Positions 19,914-28,407 of a DNA stretch of 64,000 nucleotides are shown here, one piece after another. The notes under the pieces are model-generated. The model searched no databases. It saw nothing but the letters and a program-made list of their open reading frames with translations, and was not told the DNA's origin. Both the position numbers and the translations under genes were made by a program. The stretch's first letter is position 1. Each line of letters begins with the position of its first letter. Origin of the DNA: Pontibacter indicus (GTDB lineage Bacteria > Bacteroidota > Bacteroidia > Cytophagales > Hymenobacteraceae); NCBI RefSeq assembly GCF_900156345.1, contig NZ_FTPP01000004.1:124001-188000 (forward strand). The letters are read 5' to 3'.

Positions 19914-20677
19914 CAGATGCGGCAATAGAAGTAGAAAACCTCAGCTTCGGGTATGGGCAGACCCCCATTCTGGAGAACGTGAACGTGGCCTTTCCGTCCA
20001 ACCGTTTTTCGGTGTTGCTCGGACGGAACGGCAGCGGTAAATCCACGCTTTTCAACATCATGGCGGGTCTGCAGAAGTATAAGCAGGGCTCTGTGAGGCT
20101 GATTGGCAAGGAGCGGAGCAAGATGTCTTTCTCGGATTGCGCCCGCGTGCTAGGTTTCCTTCCGCAGTTCCACAAGTCAGTGTTTCCCTTTCAGGTGAAG
20201 GATGTGGTACTGACGGGCAGGGCCGCCTTCTCGGCTTTCACACCCAAAAAAAGCGACATGGAAAAAGTAGGGCAGGCCATCGAGGAATTGGGCATCAGCC
20301 ACCTGGCCGACAGACCCTATACCGAGCTGTCGGGGGGCGAACAGCAACTGGTGATGATCGCGCGCGTGCTGGTCCAAAACCCGAAAGTCATTCTCCTAGA
20401 CGAGCCCACCAACCACCTCGATGTGTACTACCAGACCTATGTGCTCGACAGGCTCAAAAAATTGACCGAAAACAAATTGACCGTCATTGCCATCATGCAC
20501 GACCCGAACATGGCCTTTTTATATGCTGACCATTGCTATTTCATGAAAGACCGCACCGTGGTAACGCCAACTGATGAGTTCGATTACCATGCCAGCGCTT
20601 TTCTGGAGTATGTGTACGACGTGCGCTTCACGACCGTGATGGTGAACGATAAACTGATGGTAGTACCCGGTAGATAA
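19910..20677 (+). CDS. ABC importer ATPase (FepC/BtuD type)
   Basis: The 255-residue ATPase has Walker A GRNGSGKST at about 38-46, a Q loop at FLPQFHKSVFPF, signature LSGGEQQ at 140-146, Walker B VILLDEPTNHLD at 160-171 and the switch histidine in IMHDPN. It powers the FecCD-type importer with the two genes upstream, and its start overlaps the permease stop by four bases. About 130 bases with no clear terminator separate it from the porin gene. Confidence 0.95.
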   Translation: MTDAAIEVENLSFGYGQTPILENVNVAFPSNRFSVLLGRNGSGKSTLFNIMAGLQKYKQGSVRLIGKERSKMSFSDCARVLGFLPQFHKSVFPFQVKDVVLTGRAAFSAFTPKKSDMEKVGQAIEELGISHLADRPYTELSGGEQQLVMIARVLVQNPKVILLDEPTNHLDVYYQTYVLDRLKKLTENKLTVIAIMHDPNMAFLYADHCYFMKDRTVVTPTDEFDYHASAFLEYVYDVRFTTVMVNDKLMVVPGR

Positions 20678-20808
20678 ATACAAGTGTCTGGCAGAAAGAT
20701 AATTAAGTGCTTGAGTTTACTGTGCCCTATACCTGTTCAATATCTTTTTTCAACAGCAGAGGCGTCAAGCTCTAAGTTTTAGTAGGAGTATCTAAATAAA
20801 TCATACCC

Positions 20809-22032
20809 ATGAATAAATGTTACCTCTTTTTCGCTTTCCTATTGCTTGTGGTTCAGTCGGCCTTTGCCCCAACTGCTTCTGTCGGGCAGACTAATACGGA
20901 TAGTACCAGCACGAATAAAACACCGGCAAACCAAGGGCTCGAGAAAAGCATTTTATCGAGCTTAAGCGAAAAGATAGACATCAATTTTCTATTCCGGAGC
21001 TCCCTGGAGTTTCCGAGTGGCTCTAATAACCAAGGCGCTATCAGGCTGAATGAATCGCGGTTGGAGGTAAGGGGAGATTTGACACCGGAGCTCAGTTTTC
21101 GGGTGAGGTACCGGCTGAACAGGAGCTCAGCACAGAATAGCCTGGACAATGCGCCGGGCTCCATTGACCATGCCAATGTAACGTACCGGTTTGGCAATGA
21201 GAAGAAATGGCACCTGACTGCCGGCAAGCAGTCCGCGAGTGTCGGGAGCTGGGAGTTCGACAAGAACCCCACGTTCGAGTACCAGTATAGCGAGTATGTG
21301 GGCAGGCAGCTGAACCTGTTTTTGCTGGCTATGAAGCTAGGCTACGATGTCACCGAGAACCATATCTTTCAGGTGCAGTTGCACAACACCTTCAACAACG
21401 ATTTCAACGAGACCTTTAACTCGGCAGGCTACGATAAAGACGGATTGAGGCCATCCAAAACGCCTCTCGGTTTGTACGTGGCATGGCTGGGAAACATGTT
21501 TGATAAAAAGTGGCAGACATTTTACAGCTACAACGTTTCGCAGTTTGCCCGGGATAAGACAAATCACGGATTCTCCATCGGCAATCAGGTGGCGCTGGGT
21601 AGACTGAGTGGCTACCTAGATCTGCAGAGTACCAACCTAGCCGTCGACTATCCGAACATCGGGTCGCCTGCTGCCAATGCATTAGAGGCAGCCTCTCCGG
21701 CGTTTGTACCCACCTTTCTGCAGGATGTCAACTACAAAACAGCCGTGCTGCGCCTGGACTATGAGTTTATACCCAAGTGGTTCCTCACGACGAAGGGCTT
21801 TTACGAGACGGCCAGCCACCGCGAAGATGGCGGCATTGGCGATAATTTCAGAAAGAACATGGGGTATTGGGCAGGTCTGGAATACAAGCCGATCGCGAGC
21901 CAGGATATGCGGTTATTCAGCTATTACTACTACAACACGACCCGCTACAACAATGCGGTAGCCCAGGTAAACGCGAATCAGAAAATGCACCTCTTCGCAG
22001 TGGGTGTGCTCTATTTCGTCAATGCTTTTTAA
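20809..22032 (+). CDS. Outer-membrane porin, phosphate-selective porin (OprO/P) type
   Basis: At 407 residues the protein has a signal peptide (about the first 26 residues, ending near VGQ) and then alternating beta-strand sequence with many aromatic ends, finishing in phenylalanine (FAVGVLYFVNAF), as barrel proteins do. LNESRLEVRGDLTPELSFRVRYRLN near 75-100 is typical of the porin O/P group. It would make a passive channel. Lying between a metal importer and a TonB receptor it may let small metal chelates or urea through; the substrate is not determinable. Confidence 0.8.
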   Translation: MNKCYLFFAFLLLVVQSAFAPTASVGQTNTDSTSTNKTPANQGLEKSILSSLSEKIDINFLFRSSLEFPSGSNNQGAIRLNESRLEVRGDLTPELSFRVRYRLNRSSAQNSLDNAPGSIDHANVTYRFGNEKKWHLTAGKQSASVGSWEFDKNPTFEYQYSEYVGRQLNLFLLAMKLGYDVTENHIFQVQLHNTFNNDFNETFNSAGYDKDGLRPSKTPLGLYVAWLGNMFDKKWQTFYSYNVSQFARDKTNHGFSIGNQVALGRLSGYLDLQSTNLAVDYPNIGSPAANALEAASPAFVPTFLQDVNYKTAVLRLDYEFIPKWFLTTKGFYETASHREDGGIGDNFRKNMGYWAGLEYKPIASQDMRLFSYYYYNTTRYNNAVAQVNANQKMHLFAVGVLYFVNAF

Positions 22033-22171
22033 GTCTGGCTATACCTTTCTGTCGCCGCCAGCGAATCAGCGGGCTTAGCATGGCGATAAAGGTAGGGTAG
22101 AGTGAGGTGTCAAGTAATAGGACGAGGAAAAATATAGTAAAAAGTGGTGCCAGGAAAAATTAACAGACAGG

Positions 22172-22723
22172 ATGATACAGATAAAGGCAATCGAAAAAGA
22201 GCGGATTCCGGAGTTGGTGCGCTATGTGGTGGATTTCCGCAGGGAGCTGTTTCCGATGATAGACCATAGCCAACTGCCGCCCGACCTGGCGTGTTTTGAG
22301 CAGACTTACCTGGAAGACAGGTATGCCGCCTTTCTGATTGCCACCGACCTGTCTGGTGCCATCGTCGGCACTATCGGCATGCGCACTTACGACCATCGTT
22401 TCAAGCACCTAAACTACGGAGGGCAGCTGACCACAGAGGTGCAGAAACTCTATGTAGAGCCCTCATTGCGCGAGCTCGGGCTCGGTACTCTTCTGTTCAA
22501 CTCTCTGAAAGAAGAGGCCGAGCACAAAGGCATCGAAATGCTATACCTGCACACGCACCCATTCCTTCCCGGCGCCCGGGAGTTCTGGACAAAACAAGGC
22601 TTCCAGCTGGTTTGTCAGGACGAAACGCCCGTTTACAAAACCATCCACATGGACCTGCAACTGAAAGCGGCCACGGATGCACAGCTATACCTCCAATCCG
22701 GAGCAACGCTAAAACTAACCTAG
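22172..22723 (+). CDS. GNAT-family acetyltransferase
   Basis: The 183-residue protein has the acetyl-CoA motif RELGLGTLLFNSLKEEA near 106-122, preceded by VQKLYVEPS (beta 4) and followed by LYLHTHPFLPGAREFWTKQGFQLV, where the last part is the usual motif B. The substrate is unknown. It ends three bases before the TonB receptor gene, so it may belong with uptake, for example modifying a chelator, or be unrelated. Confidence 0.85.
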   Translation: MIQIKAIEKERIPELVRYVVDFRRELFPMIDHSQLPPDLACFEQTYLEDRYAAFLIATDLSGAIVGTIGMRTYDHRFKHLNYGGQLTTEVQKLYVEPSLRELGLGTLLFNSLKEEAEHKGIEMLYLHTHPFLPGAREFWTKQGFQLVCQDETPVYKTIHMDLQLKAATDAQLYLQSGATLKLT

Positions 22724-22726
22724 CCC

Positions 22727-25174
22727 ATGACTGCAAAGTTGATGCAAGGTATACGAAACACCCTGTTGCTATACCTAATCTGTATACCTGTTTTCGCACA
22801 GCCAACAAGTAGCGTGGGTGGCAAGGTGAAGGACGAAAAAGGGGAGGCGCTGGTAGGCGTTTCGGTGGGCATAAAAGATGCCTCCGTGGGGGATGTCACG
22901 GCGCTGGATGGCACCTTCAAGCTGAGCGGGCTGGCCCACGGGCGCTATACCTTGCTGGTAAAGGGGCTGGGCATGGTGGATAAAACCATCCCGTTTGCCC
23001 TGACCGAGCAGTCGCCGCATGTGTGGCTGGATGTGGTGCTGGACCGGCAGACCCACGTGATGCAGGAGGTGCTGGTAACGGGCCGCAAGGAGACTAATTA
23101 TGTGAATGACTACAGCTTTGTGGGCACCAAACTGCAGAGCAGGGTCGTGGACGTGCCGCAGACCATCTCCTCTGTCACCAAAGAGCTGATCGAGGACCAG
23201 CAGGCTTTTCTGGTAACAGATGTAGTAAAGAACCTCGCGGGGGTGAACCAGTACTCTGTCTATGATGACTTCACCATCCGGGGCTTCCGTAACGGATTTG
23301 ATACCGGGTACAGGCTGGTGAATGGTCTGCGCTCCGGCTACGGGTATGGCACGAGCTTCTTTAGGGTGCCGCTCACCGTCAACCTGGAGAGCGTGGAAGT
23401 GCTCAAGGGCCCCGGTGCCGCCCTCTTCGGCGACATCAACCCGGGCGGCACGGTGAACCTGGTGACCAAAAAGCCACTGGACGAAAACCGGAAGGCGGTG
23501 AGCTTCTCGGTTGGCAGCTTCCAAACCATGCGCACCAGCCTCGACCTGACGGGCCCCCTCAACGAGGATAAGTCTTTGCTTTACCGCCTCAACATCGGCT
23601 ACGAAGACACCAAAACCTTCCGGGATGTGAACGACCGCAGCTCCCTTATGATTGCACCTACCGTCACCTTCCGCCCAACAGCAAACACGACCGTCAACGC
23701 CGAGCTGGTGTATAGCCAATTCGACGGCTACCTCGACCGGGGCATGGGTATCCGGGGCGGTGACCTGTACGCACTCCCGCGGTCCTTTACGCTGAGCCAG
23801 CCCAGCGACTACTACCGCGTGAACGATATTTCCTTCAACGGCTCGCTCAATCACCGCCTCACGGATTGGCTGTCTTTCAACGCCGCCTACATGAAGTTTG
23901 TCTACCACGAAGAGCTGAGCGAGCACCGCACCCTCAACACGTTCGCCGATGCGCCGGCCAACACCATCATGAACATGCGGTACCTGGAGAAGAAGATCAA
24001 CGACTATACCGACAACCTCTCTGCCTACTTTGCCCTCAGCGGTAACACCGGCTGGCTGCGGCACGATGTGGTAGCAGGTATGGACTACGTTAAATATCAG
24101 GTGGACAGACGGGGGCACCAGTGGGAGGCACGCCAGACGGAAGTGAACGGGCAGCGCGTTCCCCTCACCTTCGATCTCAACAACCCGACCTACGAGCTGC
24201 GTGACCCGAGCAAGTACGTCCGCCTGCCCCTGTCGCCGTTCTTTGTCGATTACCTGAACACCAGCTACAGCACCACGGGGCTATACCTGCAGGACCAGGT
24301 CACCGTGACCGATCGTATGCGCCTGCTGCTGGGCCTGCGGCAGGAGTTTTTCCGCGACCAGCGGGTGTATGACAACGGAGAAGAAAAAGTGCACCAGAAC
24401 GTGCTCCTGCCAAGGGTGGGGCTCACCTACAAGTTGCTGGACAACCTGAACTACTTTGCCAGCTACAGCCAGGGCTTCAAACCCGTGGACCCCGCCTTTG
24501 TCCGCAACCCACAGAACTATGGCAGCGAAGCCCCATTCGAAAGCGAAACCAGTTTTCAGGCAGAGTCCGGGCTGAAGGGGGAGTTTCTGAACAAGCGGCT
24601 GTTTGCCTCGATGTCGGTCTTCCACATCGAGAAGCGCAACACGCTGGTGAACACCGGGCAGGTGACGGACACGGGCAACCCCATCTACCGGCAAAACGGG
24701 AGCATCAAGTCGCAGGGTGTGGAGCTGGAGGCGAACGGCAGCATCAGCCCTGCCTTCAACCTGAGCGTGAACTATGCCTTTAACCACACCGAGGTAGTAA
24801 ACAGCGCCCTGGAAGCCGAGCGGGGGACCATGACACCGAATGCGCCCAGGCACTCGGCCGGCCTCTGGGCCAAGTATACCTTCACCGGAGCTGGTCTGGA
24901 GGGCTTCGGGCTGGCCCTGGGCGGGAACTACGTAGGGGAGCGCCGGATGGAGCTGCAAGTGCAGGACACTCACACAGGGAACTGGATCTGGGACTACTGG
25001 CCGGAGTATGCGGTACTGAACGCAGCGGCATTTTACCGGGTCAACAAGTTCCGGCTGAGCCTGAACGTCAACAACCTGCTCGATGAGTTCTACTTCGTGG
25101 GCGGCTACGACTACCAGCGCGCCTTCCCCGGCGCGCCCCGACACTTCATCCTCTCGGTAGGCTATACCTTCTGA
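22727..25174 (+). CDS. TonB-dependent receptor of the siderophore type
   Basis: The protein is 815 residues. After a signal peptide (to about residue 25, ending VFAQ) comes a carboxypeptidase-regulatory-like domain (VGGKVKDEKGEALVGVSVGIKDASVG, about 28-110), the plug with VEVLKGPGAALFGDINPGGTVNLVTKKPL, and a 22-strand barrel ending in LSVGYTF. The NPGGTVN motif is a mark of siderophore receptors. Energised by TonB, it moves a chelate over the outer membrane, matching the FecCD importer. Given the gene order the cargo may be a nickel chelate, as for FrpB4 in H. pylori; ferric siderophore is the alternative. Confidence 0.92.
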   Translation: MTAKLMQGIRNTLLLYLICIPVFAQPTSSVGGKVKDEKGEALVGVSVGIKDASVGDVTALDGTFKLSGLAHGRYTLLVKGLGMVDKTIPFALTEQSPHVWLDVVLDRQTHVMQEVLVTGRKETNYVNDYSFVGTKLQSRVVDVPQTISSVTKELIEDQQAFLVTDVVKNLAGVNQYSVYDDFTIRGFRNGFDTGYRLVNGLRSGYGYGTSFFRVPLTVNLESVEVLKGPGAALFGDINPGGTVNLVTKKPLDENRKAVSFSVGSFQTMRTSLDLTGPLNEDKSLLYRLNIGYEDTKTFRDVNDRSSLMIAPTVTFRPTANTTVNAELVYSQFDGYLDRGMGIRGGDLYALPRSFTLSQPSDYYRVNDISFNGSLNHRLTDWLSFNAAYMKFVYHEELSEHRTLNTFADAPANTIMNMRYLEKKINDYTDNLSAYFALSGNTGWLRHDVVAGMDYVKYQVDRRGHQWEARQTEVNGQRVPLTFDLNNPTYELRDPSKYVRLPLSPFFVDYLNTSYSTTGLYLQDQVTVTDRMRLLLGLRQEFFRDQRVYDNGEEKVHQNVLLPRVGLTYKLLDNLNYFASYSQGFKPVDPAFVRNPQNYGSEAPFESETSFQAESGLKGEFLNKRLFASMSVFHIEKRNTLVNTGQVTDTGNPIYRQNGSIKSQGVELEANGSISPAFNLSVNYAFNHTEVVNSALEAERGTMTPNAPRHSAGLWAKYTFTGAGLEGFGLALGGNYVGERRMELQVQDTHTGNWIWDYWPEYAVLNAAAFYRVNKFRLSLNVNNLLDEFYFVGGYDYQRAFPGAPRHFILSVGYTF

Positions 25175-25850
25175 CGGCGGTCAGTACTCCTGCGCAGTCG
25201 GGCTAAGGGCTTTGAGCTGAGATAGAAAGGCATAACCCGTCTCAGCGATAGCTGCAGGTATTCTGGTTTCAGGTATAAGGCTGCGCGCTATACCTGAAAC
25301 AGGTGGTAAAGCGGTTGTTTTCTTGCATTTATGGGCTTTCTTCCGTTACTTTGAAGGAATACTAGCAGAACCGTGCATCCCTATATTAGAACAATTCATA
25401 TCTATTCAGAATCCCTAACAGGCTTCGTGGCGGCATCGCATCACGTTTCCCAAAGCGATGTGCTGAACGGCTATTGTCTTTTCTTCTATACAACGCCTAA
25501 GGCCTTCATTAAGTAAGCCGGAACCCTCCGGCCCCGGGCGAAAGCCACCATCCTTTGCGGCAGGTTAACCTGCTCAACTCTCCAGAATTTGCTATTCCAC
25601 AAGACACCTTTACACAGCGCCATGTCCGCAGGTAGGGGAGTTTTTGTGTGTTTGCCTTTTTAATCGCCTCTACGCCCGGTGCGCCGGAGGCCCAGCGTCC
25701 GCCACAGGGGCCGGGCAGTACGCTACACTTGGAGACAAGCTCACGATTCGATTTTCAACCAATATTTTAATTTAGTTTCCTGTTAATCAGTGAAGTACAA
25801 TGGTTTTGTTCTGCTGCATTAACATACAAAGCTTTAAGATTTTAACTTAT
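25175..25850. other. Intergenic region without a convincing gene
   Basis: No gene or structural RNA is supported in these 676 bases. Its one clear element is the inverted pair of TATACCTG repeats at 25266-25300. It also has GC-rich inverted segments near 25520 (GCCGGAACCCTCCGGC) whose role is unknown. Confidence 0.5.
25266..25300. terminator. Inverted pair of TATACCTG repeats forming a hairpin after the TonB receptor
   Basis: GTTTCAGGTATA (25266-25277) and TATACCTGAAAC (25289-25300) are exact reverse complements with an 11-base spacer. Each arm contains one complete copy of the dispersed octamer. It is 92 bases after the receptor stop. No T tract follows at once, so termination is possible but not proven. 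Confidence 0.55.
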
Positions 25851-26255
25851 ATGAACCCGATCTATCTAACTGAAAAAGATTTCCAGCGACTGCATGCCTT
25901 GGTACAGGCGCAGCGTCAGGTAAGCGGCGCCCATACGGTGGCAGCGCTCAGCCAGGAGTTGAAACGCGCCCAAGTAGTGGCCTCCGAAGAGATTCCGGAG
26001 GACGTGGTAACCATGAACTCGCTTGTGAAACTGAGAGAGCTGAAGAGCGGTGCCCAAATGGAGGTTACCGTGGTATATCCCAAAGATGCGGATCTTTCCA
26101 AGTTCAAGATTTCGGTGCTGGCCCCGGTGGGTACTTCCATACTGGGCTGCAAAGTGGGCGACCAGGTAGAACGGCCTGGGCCTAAGGGCACGGTGGTGTA
26201 TGAGGTGATGGAGGTGCTGTATCAACCCGAGGCTGCAGGGGACCTTAACCTTTAG
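25851..26255 (+). CDS. Rnk/GreA-type transcription elongation factor-like protein
   Basis: The 134-residue protein begins MNPIYLTEKDFQRLHALV. A longer reading from 25800 adds 17 residues unlike the family and is rejected. Residues 45-125 form the GreA/GreB C-terminal FKBP-like domain (VTMNSLVKLRELKSG, VTVVYPKDADLSKFKISVLAPVGTSILG, and GPKGTVVYEVMEVLYQPE). Rnk proteins lack the long coiled coil of GreA, as here, and bind RNA polymerase in competition with Gre factors. It lies 46 bases before the mreB-like gene; co-transcription is possible. Confidence 0.85.
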   Translation: MNPIYLTEKDFQRLHALVQAQRQVSGAHTVAALSQELKRAQVVASEEIPEDVVTMNSLVKLRELKSGAQMEVTVVYPKDADLSKFKISVLAPVGTSILGCKVGDQVERPGPKGTVVYEVMEVLYQPEAAGDLNL

Positions 26256-26301
26256 TCGGCGATTGGGTTTGTTGGAGAAGAATTTTTTTACGCCATAGAG
26301 A

Positions 26302-27324
26302 ATGGGTTTTTTAGATTTTTTCAGAGAGGATATTGCCATTGATTTGGGCACGGCCAATTTTCTGGTCATGCAGGGCGACAAAGTAGTGGTGGACGAGCCG
26401 TCCATCGTAGCCTATAGCAGATCATCGGGCAAAGTGTTGGCGATTGGCCGCAAGGCCATGCAGATGGAAGGAAAGGCGCACGAGGACATTCGCATCGTGC
26501 GGCCCATGAAGGACGGCGTGATTGCGGATTTCCATGCGGCAGAACACATGATGAAGGGGATGCTGGAGCTGATCAACGGCGGCAGGAGAAAGTTCGGCTC
26601 CTCGTTCCGGATGGTCATTTGCGTGCCATCCGGTATAACCGAAGTGGAGAAGCGCGCTATTCGCGACTCGGCCGTCATAGCCGGGGCAAGGGAGCTATAC
26701 CTGGTGCACGAACCAATCGCTGCGGCCATCGGCATCGGACTGGATGTAGAAGAGCCGAACGGGCACATGATTGTCGACATTGGCGGCGGCACCACCGAGA
26801 TTGCCGTCATCGCCCTCAGCGGCATCGTGTGTGACCAGTCCCTGAAAGTGGCTGGCGAGAGCTTTACCGCCGACATAGTGCACTACATGCGCAAGCACCA
26901 CAACCTGCTCATCGGGCAGTCCACCGCCGACCGAATAAAGCTGGAGGTAGGGTCGGCCCTGCCTGAGCTGCAGAACCCGCCGGAAGATGTGGCCATTAAA
27001 GGGCGCGACCTGCTGACCGGCTTGCCAAAGCAGGTTTTTGTTTCGTATTCGGATGTTGCTTTTTTCCTGGACCGCTCGCTGGCCAAAATAGAAGAGGCCG
27101 TGATGAAGACCTTGGAGATGACCCCGCCCGAGCTCTCGGCCGACATCCACCAAACAGGCATTTACCTAACAGGTGGCGGCGCCCTGCTGCGTGGCCTCGA
27201 TAAAAGGATCTCTGCCAGAACAAAGCTGCCGACCCATGTGGTGGAAGACCCGCTCCGCGCTGTGGTACGAGGTACTGGCATTGCCACCCGCAACATCGAC
27301 CGCTTCCGGTTCCTGATGCGCTAA
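26302..27324 (+). CDS. mreB: Rod-shape-determining protein MreB
   Basis: At 340 residues this is a full-length bacterial actin. Phosphate-1 motif AIDLGTANFLVM lies at about 12-23, VICVPSGITEVEKRAIRDSA near 115-134, phosphate-2 VDIGGGTTEIAVI near 163-175, and the adenosine motif YLTGGGALLRGLD near 297-309. MreB polymers on the inner membrane guide lateral wall synthesis. No mreC or mreD follows, so this may be a second, stand-alone MreB paralog. A strong terminator closes the unit at 27387. Confidence 0.93.
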   Translation: MGFLDFFREDIAIDLGTANFLVMQGDKVVVDEPSIVAYSRSSGKVLAIGRKAMQMEGKAHEDIRIVRPMKDGVIADFHAAEHMMKGMLELINGGRRKFGSSFRMVICVPSGITEVEKRAIRDSAVIAGARELYLVHEPIAAAIGIGLDVEEPNGHMIVDIGGGTTEIAVIALSGIVCDQSLKVAGESFTADIVHYMRKHHNLLIGQSTADRIKLEVGSALPELQNPPEDVAIKGRDLLTGLPKQVFVSYSDVAFFLDRSLAKIEEAVMKTLEMTPPELSADIHQTGIYLTGGGALLRGLDKRISARTKLPTHVVEDPLRAVVRGTGIATRNIDRFRFLMR

Positions 27325-27386
27325 ATCCGTCAGGACTAAGTGCGCTAGGTATAAGCTGGCAGTTAATAATTGAGCTTGCTACTCTA

Positions 27387-27420
27387 AAAGCCCCACTGGA
27401 AAAACCGGTGGGGTTTATTT
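27387..27420 (+). terminator. Terminator after mreB
   Basis: The arms AAAGCCCCACTGG (27387-27399) and CCGGTGGGGTTT (27405-27416) pair over about eleven bases around AAAAA, with TTTATTTT at the end. Confidence 0.88.
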
Positions 27421-27592
27421 TGTGAGGAGCTACCAAGATGAAATTGCAATTAGCGAGCTATACCTGGAATAGCAGGATTCGCAGCACAGCAGCTAGGATC
27501 AGAGCTTGGGTTGAGAGGGCTTCATTCACAGTTTGTGGGTAGCTTTACTGTTAATTAATCTTTAAATTTATTCGGCTCACAGGCTTGCAGTT

Positions 27593-27622
27593 TTTGGTTT
27601 GTCCGGCGAGCCCTTATTTTTG
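27593..27622 (+). promoter_or_regulatory. Candidate Bacteroidota promoter for the TetR gene
   Basis: TTTG at 27593-27596 and TATTTTTG at 27615-27622 (full match to TAnnTTTG) are separated by 18 bases. The TetR-family start codon is 87 bases downstream. Confidence 0.45.
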
Positions 27623-27708
27623 CATAAAATCAACCCACGCACTTTCAGCTTGCCCTGCCAGTGCATTTCCGTTTGCATTCCCATAGAAACTATTAGTCCT
27701 TCACCAGC

Positions 27709-28245
27709 ATGTCTAAATCAAAGAAAGAGTATATTTTAGAAAAAGCTTTAGACTTATTTGCCGATAGAGGGTACGAGGCCACGCCTACCAGCCTTATCGC
27801 CAAGGAAGCGGATGTGTCCGAAGGACTTATCTTCAAGCACTATAGCAATAAGGCGAACTTACTGGAAGAGGTGATCAAAGCGGGGTATCGGCGCATTACG
27901 GACAAAAGCAAGGGCCTGGCCATGGAAAAGGACCCGCAGAAACTGATCAACAGCGTGCTCGATATGCCCCAGCGTCTGGTGGAAGAGGAGAGGAATTTCT
28001 GGCGTATGCAGTTCCGCCTTGTCGATGAAGAGATTGCGCAGAAACACCACAACCGCTATACCCACTCGGTGATGCAAAAGCTGGTGCAGGCCTTTAAGGA
28101 GTTAGGCTACAATGATCCTGAAATGGAGTCGGAAGTGCTGATGCTGCTCGTGGAAGGGCTTTGGCGACTTTTCGTAACCAATGGCGACGAGGAACACTGC
28201 CGCAAGATGGTAGCACTGATCAAATCCAAGTATGCCAGGCAGTAG
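27709..28245 (+). CDS. TetR/AcrR-family transcriptional regulator
   Basis: The 178-residue protein begins with the TetR helix-turn-helix: EYILEKALDLFADRGYEATPTSLIAKEADVSEGLIFKHYSNKANLLEEVI at residues 6-55. The remainder is an all-helical ligand domain. It is followed directly by a terminator, and the next gene (xylE) is convergent, so no target is evident beside it. Members repress efflux, lipid or stress genes; the ligand is unknown. Confidence 0.92.
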   Translation: MSKSKKEYILEKALDLFADRGYEATPTSLIAKEADVSEGLIFKHYSNKANLLEEVIKAGYRRITDKSKGLAMEKDPQKLINSVLDMPQRLVEEERNFWRMQFRLVDEEIAQKHHNRYTHSVMQKLVQAFKELGYNDPEMESEVLMLLVEGLWRLFVTNGDEEHCRKMVALIKSKYARQ

Positions 28246-28278
28246 GAGATTCAATATACGAGTGCATCTTAAGTATAG

Positions 28279-28301
28279 GGAGCCCACGAGGCTCCTTTTT
28301 T
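28279..28301 (+). terminator. Terminator after the TetR gene
   Basis: GGAGCC (28279-28284) and GGCTCC (28290-28295) with a 5-base loop, followed by six T. Confidence 0.88.
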
Positions 28302-28329
28302 GTGCCCGGCTACAAGCGAGGAAAAAGGA

Positions 28330-28374
28330 AGTCTGCCAGTCAATCGGAAGAAAGGCTCCTATACCTGACAGACT
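28330..28374 (-). terminator. Terminator of the xyl operon
   Basis: Read on the minus strand, AGTCTGTCAG pairs with CTGGCAGACT with one mismatch, then TCCTTTTTCC. The loop side carries CAGGTATAG, so a dispersed-octamer copy is again part of a terminator. It lies 33 bases past the xylE stop. Confidence 0.65.
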
Positions 28375-28407
28375 CTTTCAAAAAAACAATCAAAAAATTA
28401 TGCGCCG

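Larger units (their letters stand above)
27325..27708. other. Intergenic region between mreB and the TetR gene
   Basis: There is no gene here. It holds the mreB terminator, one TATACCTG copy near 27469, and a Bacteroidota-type promoter candidate at 27593-27622. Confidence 0.5.
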
